From positions 21,955,501-22,019,500 of the forward strand of contig JARKIP010000038.1 of NCBI GenBank assembly GCA_029990175.1: DNA of 64,000 nucleotides, given 5' to 3'. The position numbers and the translations under genes are program-made. The notes below the pieces were generated by a model. The model was given only the letters and a program-made list of their open reading frames with translations. It was not told where the DNA came from and did not search any database. This DNA is from Petunia secreta (taxonomy: Eukaryota > Streptophyta > Magnoliopsida > Solanales > Solanaceae). Positions 1 through 9,977 of this stretch are shown here, piece by piece (the stretch's first letter is position 1; each line of letters starts with the position of its first letter).

Positions 1-762
1 TCTACGATTGGAGGAGTTTTCTGCGTATCTTCCTAATGCTGTCACTGCTCTGTTCATATCCCGTAACTATGGAGATATACATCACGTAAACCGTAGTAAT
101 CATAATTACGATCACATGTGACCTTGATCATTCAGCTTCTTATTCAAGGATCCACTTATTGGAAGCTTAAAAATCGCTATTTTTCTAAGTGATCAACAAA
201 ACTCTTTTGATTTTTCAAAGTCACACGATGGTGGTGAGATAATAGAATCATACTCGTCCCATAAATCCTTCAATTTTGAAAAATAAGCTGATACTGAAGA
301 AATCTCCTGAGTTAGGATTGTAATTGTTATGTGAAGATGATAAATTCTGGACAAGTTAATTTTGTCAAATCTTTCCTATAAATCTTTCCAAACAAGATAA
401 ACATCTGACCTAAAAAGTATTCCACTTTTAAGCTCATTGCTCACATTATTCATCATCCATGAAAGAACCAATGCATTGCATCTCTCCCATTGCTAGTGCA
501 ATCCCGATTCAAAACTTGTTTTTACAGACGTGCCATCGATGAACCCTAATTTGTTCTTCGTGAGGAGTGCGATCTTTATTGCCCTACTTTATAAACTATA
601 GTTCTCCATTCCTTTCAATCGAATCCCCACTTGTACTGCACTTGGAGTTTTTAACGGATGAAGATAAAAGACATGGTTGTGATCTATTCCACCTGCAACA
701 CCGCCACGAGCGGCTCCCACAGCTGCCATCTCAGCCGTGGATACATTGCCGGGATTCGTCAT
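1..762 (-). pseudogene. copia gag, decayed
   Basis: A minus-strand ATG at 760-762 opens a reading frame with an alanine/glycine-rich leader, then the copia gag N-terminal block: FYLHP, a MENYSL segment and KNKLGFIDG about 90 residues in. Related gags have a tryptophan after MENYSL, but here that codon is a stop (TAA). Further stops and frame changes follow toward position 1, although later gag motifs (QWERCNA, WDEYD) can still be followed in other frames. The protein would normally form the capsid-like particle that packages the element's RNA. It is non-functional here. The gag assignment is firm and the exact lineage is not. Confidence 0.8.
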
Positions 763-846
763 TGATGAAGGTTAAGAGAAACTGAACTGTTAAGCGAAGA
801 AAAAATGCAAAAATTTCATGAAATCAAACTCTAGAATCAATCGTAG

Positions 847-859
847 GGCTCTGATACCA
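847..859 (-). other. primer-binding site (initiator Met tRNA)
   Basis: On the minus strand this reads TGGTATCAGAGCC, the sequence complementary to the 3' end of plant initiator tRNA-Met used by most copia elements. It directly abuts the LTR at 860, which fixes element orientation and the LTR inner edge. Confidence 0.9.
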
Positions 860-1143
860 TGTTAAGTTTGGTGGATCAAGCAAATGAACAAAATATCTAG
901 AAGTAAAAGGAAATCAGACAAGAGAGAATTTGGGAAAAGTTAGGAACTTTCATTTCTTCATATGAGCTAAGATGAGCTAAGCTAGGATATATATATATAT
1001 ATCTACTCCTTCTAACTAACTCACTTACTAACTAACTAACTAACTGACATAATTAACTCACTAATTAATCCTAACTAACTAGTCCAGCTAGCACTAGCTG
1101 GCATTACTGTACATCTATACACTGCACTAACTCCTTCACAACA
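860..1143 (-). repeat. 5' LTR of the left-edge copia element
   Basis: This is a 284-bp LTR running TGTTGTGAAGG to TTAACA on the minus strand, with TG/CA ends. It contains an AT-dinucleotide stretch (about 989-1002) that could act as a TATA region, and a degenerate CTAA repeat near 1010-1080. The left end is fixed by the primer-binding site. The right end at 1143 is chosen from the TGTTG start. Confidence 0.75.
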
Positions 1144-1847
1144 TTTTTTACTACTGCCTCTAGTAATCTAGAGTTTTACTGGCTTTTCTTAGCTGCTACT
1201 GTTAAATTGATCGAGGTGTAGAAAAAAATATATATTTCCAAGGGGCTAACAGAGATCTATAGACTGCATTGCTCTTTCTTACAATTGATTGTATTTGACA
1301 AAACTTTGGAATTAATAAACCTATTATGCTAAAATTTGGTAACTAAAAGAATGCATGGTTTCTGATCATGCTGCTTATATTAAAAATGTTTGGCTACTAT
1401 AGTCATAACTTTACTAGAAAAGAATGTAATTGCAGTCAGTATTTGCCAGATTTTGAAACATAAAACTATGTTTCAGATAATGAACTTCCTTATTATCTAT
1501 ATGGTAGGAAATTTGATTTTACTTCTCTTTGTGATCGTTCTAACTCTGATCTTAAAAGAAAAAAAATTTATGATAAGGTAAAGTAACTTTATTAATGAGA
1601 AAAATTCCCGTATATTATAAGTACGCCAAAAGGTAGAGAGCATACACAAAAATATGGTTCTCTTTAAAATACACTACCTAATCTTCTATACAAACTGGAA
1701 TCTTATAGGTGCTAAGATTATCACTTGGATGTTTGGATTAAAAAAAATAATAAATCACTTGGATTGGTTCAAGCTAGACAAAATGGGGTGTACATGTATA
1801 ATATGCTTAAATTAATTTGAGATAAAGAAAAAAGAAGGAAGAAATTA
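1144..1847. other. no gene seen
   Basis: This is AT-rich sequence without a convincing reading frame, splice-site pattern or repeat boundary. Short frames here have no recognisable motif. Confidence 0.6.
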
Positions 1848-2445
1848 GGCAAAATACATAAACAACCCTTTAAAGTTGGTACCACTTTTCAGGTAGACAC
1901 TCCAATTTTCCGGATGACTTCCCAGACACCTCATTTAACTTTTTCAAACATCTCGTCTGATGTGGCAAAGTGTGTGTCTCCCGTCATATTTTAGGCACGT
2001 GAATTAACTCAAAGTCGCTATTACTTTCTTTTTTCTCTCTTGAGATATTCTTTTGCTTTAATTTTTTTATTTTCTTTGAATAAATAAAAAACTACTCCCT
2101 CTAACACCTTCGTCTCTATTCTGACCTGATTTCATAAAAAACCTTATGAAGAAGAAGATGGCAGGGTAGGGGGTGGGGTTGGGGAGTTTTTCCTTTTTTT
2201 CGTTTTCTTTTTTTGTTCTTTTTGTATTCAGTCAAAGTTTTTTAATTAAAGGTACATGTGTCATTTTCTTACGTGTTGCTTCGCTATGTCAGCAGCAAAT
2301 GCAACTCACGCACGAAGTTTGTCAGACGGAGGTGTTTAAAAATTCCACTATAAGTTACCTGAGGTATCTGAAAAGTCATATGAACGGTTGAGGTGTCCAA
2401 CTGATAGTTGGTGCCAACTTGAAGTGTCTGTTTATGTATTTTGTC
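1848..2445. mobile_element. Mutator-like MITE with long terminal inverted repeats
   Basis: The left end (CAAAATACATAAAC) recurs inverted at the right end. Similarity between the arms continues for roughly 100 bp or more, through AGTTGGTACCA on the left and AGTTGGCACCA on the right. The 9 bases flanking each side match at only 6 positions, so the target duplication is weak. Long inverted repeats and a 9-bp target site would fit Mutator-like elements. There is no transposase. The pyrimidine-rich interior frame near 2173-2391 looks non-coding. Confidence 0.65.
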
Positions 2446-2483
2446 ATAAAATCATCCTAATTAAACTGTTGGTTCCTATTCAG

Positions 2484-2605
2484 GAAGCGTCTGTTCAGCA
2501 TGATCAATGATCTACCCACTGTTTCTGAAGTTGTATCAGAAAGAAAGCCCATTAAAGAGAAGCTCAGACGCAGATAGCGGGAGCAAATCCCATGGTAGTA
2601 CAAAG
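2484..2605 (+). pseudogene. isolated exon of an Alfin-like PHD-finger protein
   Basis: After an acceptor-like CCTATTCAG, the frame reads KRLFSMINDLPTVSEVV, the conserved end of the Alfin (DUF3594) domain of plant ALFIN-LIKE histone readers. A SERKPIKEK segment and then, after a frame shift, a serine-rich linker ending GSKSHGSTK follow, and the exon ends at an AAG|GTATGG donor. The shift within the linker breaks the frame. No upstream Alfin exons and no C-terminal PHD finger exon were found nearby, so this is a duplicated or transposed fragment. ALFIN-LIKE proteins bind H3K4me3 in the nucleus, but this copy cannot encode one. Confidence 0.8.
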
Positions 2606-2969
2606 GTATGGAATACCATAGTGCTCTAACGAAGATTCAAAATTCTCTCTTGAGGAGCCATCAACTTCGCTGCATTGGCAATTAGCAAAATGGTACAGTA
2701 TTATTACCATTATAATAGAATCCTATTTTAACAATTTTTTAACTGAACCTTGGAAAGGGAGGAAGTCTGGTTTCTTCAAGTGATCCATTTCTGGATGCCC
2801 AATATATAGAAAGTTTGTTAGTTTATTCTTGATGTACTATTTTTATCATTTCATATTTGTTGAATATATTAGTACACACATTTGGATTCATTCGGTTGAC
2901 TTATATATGACTTTCCCAGGAATAGGTAGACTTTTTATAGAAGGCCTCAAAGTGGTCCGTTACCTCTAT

Positions 2970-3009
<40 letters not shown>

Positions 3010-3087
3010 AACATAAGAATAAGAAGAGAAAAATAATAAAATGTGTAGTGTATTAAGATTTATATGCTAAATAATGTTGGACAGGTA
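2606..3087. other. no gene seen
   Basis: This is AT-rich sequence after the Alfin-like exon. It contains the long T tract listed separately and nothing that resembles the missing Alfin-like terminal exon. Confidence 0.55.
2972..3007. repeat. homopolymer T tract, 36 bp
   Basis: An uninterrupted run of 36 T. It could be the poly(A) tail of a minus-strand retroposed insertion or a plain microsatellite. No target duplication was found to decide. Its exact length is vulnerable to sequencing error. Confidence 0.9.
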
Positions 3088-3287
3088 GAAAAGTCGTGAA
3101 CTTGTCGCCTAATCCAGAAAGTAAGTGATTAATTTATAGACTTTAAAATTCCTAGCACAAATTATTGTTCCTATTAGTATTGCTATTTCTTTGCGGTCAT
3201 AGTTATTCAGCTTTATTGTAAATCTTGATCCACCATTTGTTATGTGCTTTCCATTTTTTTTAAATCAGTTATCAGCAGAGGATAAAT
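3088..3287. repeat. repeat B, left copy
   Basis: This stretch (GTGAACTTGTCGCC, then CCAGAAAGTAAGTGATT, ending near CAGAGGATAAAT) is homologous to 18555-18708. It looks like an exon end with a GTAAGT donor followed by an intron with a pyrimidine tract and AG. The left copy has about 30 extra bases in the middle. Here B lies directly before repeat A, whereas on the right B follows A. Confidence 0.75.
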
Positions 3288-3288
3288 A

Positions 3289-3575
3289 TGTTATGAACTA
3301 TTCGATGGGCCTAGGCGATAGGCTTAAATATAATCTAAGATGGAGTGAAAGAACTAGACAGTCCAACATAAGTGTATTGGGCTACAATTGGGACCCATGT
3401 TGAGATACATAATCTCAGTTAGTATAAGTATTGGTTTGTGCAAGGGAACAGGTTATGGAAATAGTCAAAATGCTTAGGCAAAGTCTAAACTCTCATCTCT
3501 TTTCTCTGAGTCTCTTGATCACCATTCTCTATCTTTATCTTATTTTCAGTTACTTAGTCACAGTCCTTAATGTTG
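3289..3575 (+). repeat. repeat A, left copy (putative 5' LTR)
   Basis: About 287 bp closely matching 18218-18498, from TGTTATGAACTATTCG to CCTTAATGTTG. The right copy carries on past this point with unrelated sequence, so the left copy may be truncated at its 3' side. Confidence 0.75.
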
Positions 3576-3990
3576 ATCAATTCAGAGGTATCTATTAAAA
3601 TATTTGAAAATCCGCTGAACAAGGTGTTTGACAAATCTCCTCAGCATGGTGCCACTAATTCTGTCGACGTTATTAATCCCAATTACTCTTCCAAGCCGAC
3701 TGAGCTCCAAGTGCTCAATGAAAATCCTCAACAAGTTTCATCAACTGGGCTAAGTTGATCAATTGTACCTACAACGCTTAATCAGAGATGCTGCTTCCTC
3801 AGGTAACTAAAGAGCTTAGTGAAACTAGTCGATTGACTTATATTACTTTTCTTGATATCACACAACCATGGGTGTCTGTTACCAAGGAAGATGACTTTCT
3901 CAAAATTATTGCAAACAAGGTATTTGATAATACTGCACAGAACAATGACCCACCTGATAAGGTGGATGACAGGGACGTTACGGATCCCAT
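3576..3990 (+). pseudogene. unidentified interior coding remnant, part 1
   Basis: Two short open stretches (3570-3758, then 3788 to the insertion point at 3990, in another frame) contain acidic, serine/asparagine-rich sequence such as WVSVTKEDDFLKII. I recognise no family. The second frame runs into the SIRE insertion at GATCCCAT and resumes at 12472 in a frame compatible with one uninterrupted coding stretch, which suggests real coding sequence at the time of insertion. Confidence 0.45.
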
Positions 3991-4873
3991 TGAAGATACA
4001 AGAGGGGGAGGGTGAATTATAAGGTTTAATCTTATATTTTAGTTTCAGTCGACTATTGAGTCAACTAGATCTTAACCAGTGATAAATATCAAACTCAAGT
4101 GCAGAAAGGTAGAGAACACAATCAATTTTTATGCTGGTTCAGAACCAAAATAGTTCCTAATCTCCTTGGGTCACAAGGGAGTTTTCTCTTCAGCTCTTAG
4201 TTTCTCCAAAGTACAGGATGATCGTTTTCCTTTATTCACCACCAACGATACACTTGTATGGTTTGTTCCTACGGTCACCACAAACGATACACTGTTGGTT
4301 ACACAATTAACCAACTCACTCGACACTAACCTTCCTTTCTCTCTGATCTCTCTTTTATTTTTTTGTACAATAGTAAACTCTAAAGTTTACAATATTTTCA
4401 AGACTTTAAAAGAGAATGCTAGAAAGCTTAAGGTTGCGTGAGGAAGAAAGGCAGCAGCTCGGATATATATACATATATATAGCCTCAGAGTCTTCAACGA
4501 GTGAACAGCATAATTAGCTTGTGGATCATTTCTTGATATGGAGTGATATTTTTCTTAAATGAATAGATTTATAACCCAAAAGATTTGATCCCCAAAAAGG
4601 CATTAATTGATTCTTTTTGGGAAAAAGATAAGAGCGTTAAAGGATCTGAAAAATCTTCATGATTCCTTGATATGCGATATTGACTTCAATCAATGAGATC
4701 TCAAGATACATTCAGACCAATCATAATCTCCTATGCATTACAATCCAGCGTCTTCACTTCTCTTTCAAAAATAGCCGATTGAATCCTTTTGCACCTGACA
4801 AGCAATGTAACATTGTTCAGTTATCAGTCCATGAAATTTAACTATATTGTAATCATCAAAACTAGAGTTAACA
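3991..4873 (-). repeat. 3' LTR of the SIRE-type element
   Basis: It matches 11599-12471 along its length with small indels. On the minus strand it starts TGTTAACTCTAG and ends TATCTTCA. The variant GAGGGGGAGG near 4002-4011 corresponds to a shorter G run in the other LTR. Confidence 0.9.
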
Positions 4874-4886
4874 ATCTCCCTCTTTT
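4874..4886 (-). other. polypurine tract next to the 3' LTR
   Basis: On the minus strand AAAAAGAGGGAGAT stands immediately before the TGTTAAC start of the LTR, as expected for the plus-strand DNA priming site of an LTR retrotransposon. Confidence 0.75.
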
Positions 4887-5168
4887 TGATGATGACAATT
4901 TTTTGAGACTTATGATACCTCCTGTTCTAAGATATTCAGTTAGCTCCCCCCTGAGTGTATGCTCCCCTGAACTTTGGCATACATGCATATCTTACACACA
5001 ACTTTCTAGACCACAGGTTTAGTTGACTGAAAGTAAGAGAAAAATTAGTCGACTTAACTAAGTTAAATTTCATCCATAGTTCAGACAATATCTACATAGA
5101 GAATTTAAATAGCACCTAGATGCATAAGCAGTTTTAGAGCATATTTACAGAACCAGTTCAAGGCATAG

Positions 5169-5188
5169 ATTTTCTCCCCCTTTGTCAT
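5169..5188 (-). other. second polypurine-like tract downstream of the third ORF
   Basis: On the minus strand this reads ATGACAAAGGGGGAGAAAAT. Repeated AAAGGGGGAG tracts between the last ORF and the 3' LTR are a known trait of SIRE-type elements. It overlaps the region just past the stop of the coiled-coil end of the third ORF. Confidence 0.6.
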
Positions 5189-5247
5189 CAACCAAAAAAA
5201 CAGGGGAGTCACAAAACAAGGCGGTCTTTCAAATTAAACACAAACAA

Positions 5248-6596
5248 CTAACGCCTTCCCAGAAAGTATTTCAAGGTATTAATGATGTTGGTTCCAAGGG
5301 CGTCAATGCGAGTGTGCAGAGTAGAGAGGCTTCTACGAGCATCTTTGGCCACCTGATAAATAGAGAGCTTGAGAAGAGCAACATCAGCTTTGGTGGTTTT
5401 GGTGTCATCCCTAGCCTTTTCAAGATTGAACTGAGAGGAGAAACAGAGATCACGCAGGGTGATAAGCTGATCTTCCACTGCAGAAAGTCGACTAAGAACA
5501 CTTGGATTTTTTCAGAGTCAGGAGCAGGAGCAGGCATAGAAAGAGGGACATCTAAGTCATGCTTTTTGACCCAGGCATGATCAAGATGCACATAACCCAT
5601 ACTGGTAAATGCGCGAGAGTTATAGCATTGAGAAACTGGGATAGCTGAATGACCAGAGACAGGGACATGCAGAAGATCCAGGATATGAGAGATTAGCATT
5701 CCATAAGGAAGACAAGCAGATTCCTTACTGTCCATAGCACACTCATGCATATAGTTAAGAATCCACCAGGAAAGTTTCACCTTTTGCTTAGAGACTAGAC
5801 AATAGACAACAAAAGTATCCCGTTGGGAAAGAGAACTAAAAGAACCTGTGCGAGGAAGCAGGGTAGTAGCTGTAATGTGAGCAAGAACACGATTCTCAAA
5901 GCACAATAGATGAGAGCCAAGTTGACCCTCAAGAATTGCATGAGCACCAAGACTAGTGATACAAGCTTTGGCCTGGTCGAAAGAGACCTCAAAATCAGAA
6001 GACCATGAGTTTTTGAAACAGTCAGAGAAACAAGAAGTTTTGACATTCAAGAGCTTTTCTAAGACTTTACAATTCAAGAGAATACGCTGGCCTAGGACCA
6101 GAGATTCAATGTCGTCAGTGCCACAAGTACGAAGGTTTGCATAGAACATCCTAACTAAGTCAGGATAGAGAACATGAGGGTTGATAGAGAAGAAATTGGA
6201 CCAACCTTGGAAATCAAATAGATCTTTGACGTGGCAGTCAAGTTTCTCCATAGAGTCAAGATCTACAATGCGACCAATAGCGATGCAACGGGATTTGAGT
6301 TCTTCAAACCTTTCACGCCCATTGTCCCAAAAGTTCTGATCACTATCAAGAGCAATAATGGGTTTGGCAACTTTGGGTTTCTTTGGAGAAGGATTAGAGG
6401 GAGTATCAACAATTGGACATCTGCCAGCCTTTTTCCCAGAGGAATGAGATATGAAAGAGGCAAATTCACTTTGTTGGGACATGGTAACAAATTCAGAGGA
6501 TTCGAGGTTGACGGGAGAACCTGGAGAGCAATTTTTGGAGTGAATACGCGTACTTTTCCTCACAGAGGTGGATTTGGGTTTGTGAGATTTACCCAT
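5248..6596 (-). pseudogene. SIRE third ORF (plant transposon-protein type, coiled-coil end), one frameshift
   Basis: The first ATG of the frame is at 6594-6596 and gives MGKSHKPKSTS. The frame stays open upstream to about 6776 without another ATG. The lysine/serine-rich start is followed by a globular block containing FQGWSNFF, YPDLVRMFYANL and SWWILNYM, which I associate with the plant transposon-protein domain found in the extra ORF of SIRE-like elements. Near 5480-5500 the frame shifts, and the end continues in another frame to about 5248 as a heptad-like coiled coil (EDQLITLRDLCF and onward). The extra ORF of this lineage is often called env-like, but I see no signal peptide, transmembrane helix or N-glycosylation-rich ectodomain from the true start, so entry function is not supported. 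Its role is unknown. Confidence 0.7.
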
Positions 6597-6874
6597 GGAG
6601 AGCAATGTAAGTGAGTATTTGTAGAAAATAATGTAATGGAAGGAGAAGAAGGAAGTAGGTGAAGGGGGTTTTATGGAGAAGTGGGAGAAAGAAAAGATGT
6701 GACTGAAAGGAGTGAAAAGGCGAATAGATGTCAGTGAGTAAATCGAGGAGACACCTTCACACGAGACAAGCAGCAATAATTACGGATGTTTAGAGATATA
6801 TACCAATTAGACTGATGCATACTTAGATATAAATGTATTCACACTAAGCAAAATTACCATAATTTTAAAAATAA

Positions 6875-8440
6875 TTATGCATGAGAGATAGGATCTTCTA
6901 CCACACCCAATTTTTCACGCAATTCACAGAATCGTTCTTCATGCAAGGGCTTTGTAAAAATATCAGCAAGTTGATTTTCAGTGGTCACAAAAGAGATTTT
7001 AATGTTGCTACATAAGACATGATCCCTGATGAAGTGATATTTAATTTCTATATGTTTAGCTCTAGAATGATGCACCGGATTTTTAGATAAGCAAATAGCA
7101 CTAGAGTTGTCACAGAAAATAGACATAGGAGTAGGATTAATATCATAGTCATTAAGCTGATAAGACATCCAAAGAAGTTGAGTGCAACAATATCCAATTG
7201 CAATGTATTCCGCCTCAGTTATAGATAGAGACAATGAGCCTTGTTTCTTGCTGTGCCAAGAGATTAGGGATTTTCCCAAGAACTGACAAGTACCACTGGT
7301 ACTTTTACGATCATCTTTATCACCTGCAAAATATGCATCTGAAAAACCTTGAAGATGAAAGTCAATAGTGTGAGGGTACCATAAACCATAAGAAGTAGTG
7401 CCAGATAAATAACACATAATTCGTTTAACTGCAGTTAAATGCGATTCCTTAGGTTCAGATTGAAATCTAGCACATTTGCATACACTAAACATTATATATG
7501 GTCGACTAGCAGTAAGATAGAGTAGTGAGCCAATCTTACCTCGATAAGAGGTCTGATCTACACTTTTACCTTGCAATCTTTGTCAAGATTTGTAGTGGGA
7601 CTCATAGGAGTCCTCATGACTTTAACATTGTGCATTCCATATTTGGAGAGTAATTCCTTGGTGTACTTTGATTGATTTATAAATAACCCTTTATCGTATT
7701 GTTTGATTTGAAGTCCGAGGAAGAAGGTAAGTTCTCCCATGAGACTCATTTCAAACTCATTTTGCATGGTCTCAGCAAATTCCTTGCACAAAGTAGGATT
7801 AGTACTACCAAAGATAATATCATCAACGTATATTTGAATGAGAAGATTTCCAATTGATGATCTTTTAATAAATATTATAGTGTCAATTTTACCTCGACTG
7901 AACCCATGATTTAAAAGGAAAGTACTTAACCTGTCATACCACGCCCTTGGAGCTTGCTTTAAACCATACAAAGCTTTAGTCAACTTAAAAACATGCGTGG
8001 GTAACTTTAGGTTTTCAAATCCTGGAGGTTGTTTAACATAGACCTCTTCTTTGATTAAACCATTCAAGAATGCACTTTTGACATCCATTTGAAAATTTTT
8101 AAAACCTTTAAATGATGCATAGACGAGTAACATACGAATAGATTCTAACCTTGCGACCGGAGGAAATATTTCATCATAATCTATACCTTCTTGTTGTGAG
8201 TAATCTTGGGCCATGAGTCGAGCTTTGTTTCTAGTGACTTCTCCAGCTTCATTCAATTTGTTTCTGAAGACCCATTTTGTACCTATTATAGAAGTATTTT
8301 GAGGTTTAGGAACAAGAGTCCATACCTGATTTTTGTCGAATTGATCCAACTCCTCTTCCATGGCTTTTACCCAGCATTCATCATTTAGTACTTCATCAAT
8401 CTTTTTGGGTTCAATTTGATAAATGAGCGCAAGGTTGTCA
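6875..8440 (-). pseudogene. copia reverse transcriptase and RNase H, one frameshift
   Basis: The RT frame runs from about 8440 to 7558 and contains TKWVFRNKLNE, DYDEIFPPVARLESIR, QMDVKSAFLNG, YGLKQAPRAWY and the catalytic YVDDIIFGS. At about 7560-7576 the frame shifts, and RNase H continues to 6875 with SAYFAGD-like and SITEAEYIA motifs, AKHIEIKYHFIRD and LADIFTKPL at the end. The first RNase H motif reads FSDAYFAGDKDD. The active-site residues appear to be present, so the frameshift is the visible lesion. This enzyme would copy element RNA into DNA in the cytoplasmic particle. Confidence 0.9.
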
Positions 8441-8649
8441 TTCTGTTTTGATTAGCCCCTGGTTCTCATTCCCTCTTAATGATCACCTATAATGAACTTA
8501 TGAGGATATCCAAGTTCACTTTTCCAATCATTTGGGATAACTGTAGTGGATTCCTCAGTCGACTTGATCTGGTTTTCAACAACTGCTTCAGAGATTTCCT
8601 TAGTCGACTTGATACTGTTTTCAATGCTTGAAGATGCATTTACTGAATT

Positions 8650-9480
8650 TTATAGTTCTATATCTGCACTTTCATCTTTCTCAAGAACTTGATTAGTATC
8701 AACAAATACAACATGCATCAATTCTTCTACTGATAATGTACGTTTATTAAAGTCTCTATATGAGCGACTAGTATTACAGTAGCCAAGAAAAATACCTTCA
8801 TCGAGGATCAAACTTACCAAGATTGTCCTTCCCATTGTTATGAATAAATCACTTGCAACCAAAAGGATGAAATAGCCAATGTTGGGACGTTTACCTTTCC
8901 AGAGCTCGTATGGTGTTTTCTTAAGAATGGAACGAATGAGACACCTGCCGAGAATATGACAGGTTGTGTTGATGTCTTCTGCCCAAAACTTGTTTGGTAG
9001 AGAATGGTCCAGTAGCATCGTCCTAGTCACATCTTGTAGTGTCCTATTTTTACGTTCCACTACACCATTCTGCTGGGGAGTTCTGGGGGAAGAGAAATTA
9101 TGTGAAATACCCTGTTCATTGCAAAAGGATTCAAAAGTTTTGCTTTCAAACTCTTCACCATGGTCGCTTCTTATAGTAGTAATGAAGTACCCTTTTTCTC
9201 TTTGAACCTTCTTGTAAAAATATTCAAAATTCTTTTGAGCTTCATCTTTGTGAGATAGGAAAATGACCCAAGTAAAACATGAGTAATCATCAACAATAAC
9301 AAAAGCGTACCTTTTACTTCCAATGCTAGAAGTTTTCGTAGGGCCAAATAAATCCATGTGCAACAACTGGAGTGGCATAGATGTATTAACAATATCTTTA
9401 ACTTTGAATGAAGTCCTAGTTTGTTTTCCCAATTGGCATGCATCACAGACATGATCCTTTACAAAATTTAATTTTGGAAG
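8650..9480 (-). pseudogene. copia integrase
   Basis: A CDACQLGKQ zinc-finger end is followed by the core: HMDLFGPT (first Asp), IRSDHGEEF (second Asp) and SSPRTPQQNGVVERKN (Glu). The D,D,E triad is intact. After CHILGR the frame is still open to YRDFNKRTLSVEELMHVVF, then ends at 8650. The segment from 8441 to 8649 between integrase and RT shows stops and is the linker region of the polyprotein. Confidence 0.88.
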
Positions 9481-9977
9481 ACCAACAACAGATCCTTTTG
9501 AGATAATTTTAAAATGAGATGCATGCTAGCATGTCCAAGTTTCTTATGCCAAAGCCAAGGGTCGGATGCAACAGAAGTTAGACATATGTGATCTACTGAA
9601 GAAGAGACATTATCTAACTTGTATATATTATTATCTCTAGATCCAGTAAGAATTTCATTACCTAATGAGTCAGATATGATGCATTTAGTGGCTTCAAACT
9701 TAACTTGATATCCAGAGTCATATAGTTGACTTATACTGAGTAGATTATGCTTTAAGCCACTTACCAGCAGTACCTCATTCATGTAGCAGGATTGATTTAG
9801 AAAGACTTTGCCAACACCAGTTACAATACCTTTTCCATTGTCACCAAATTTAACTAGTCCATCATCTATGCTTGTGACTGATTTGAACCAACATTTGTCA
9901 CATGTCATGTGTCTGGAACACCCGCTGTCTAGAATCCATTTACCTTTGCAAGCTCCTTTGTATAGGTGTTCCTGCAA
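9468..9977 (-). pseudogene. copia aspartic protease and GAG-pre-integrase region
   Basis: The frame begins near KGKWILDSGCSRHMT, whose DSG is the aspartic protease active site of copia elements, and continues through HNLLSISQLYDSGY. The GAG-pre-integrase part follows (WLWHKKLGHASM). A frame break near 9470-9480 separates it from the integrase. The protease would process the polyprotein inside the particle. Confidence 0.88.

Larger units (their letters stand above)
1..1143 (-). mobile_element. Ty1/copia retrotransposon, 5' end only, cut by the window edge
   Basis: Read on the minus strand, this is an LTR (1143 to 860), then a methionine-tRNA primer-binding site, then a decayed gag running off the left edge. 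The gag resembles that of the complete copia element at 33675-40632, including the KNKLGFIDG block, so the two probably belong to related families. Pol and the second LTR would lie to the left of the window, so no target duplication can be tested. Confidence 0.85.

Noticed and set aside
5795..6614. Other-frame open stretches over the SIRE third ORF (83 and 127 aa)
   Set aside because: They overlap the longer, motif-bearing minus-strand frame and have no motifs of their own.
6596..6776. N-terminal hydrophobic extension of the SIRE third ORF as a signal peptide
   Set aside because: There is no ATG in this extension. The frame is open only by chance upstream of the ATG at 6596, so it does not show secretion.
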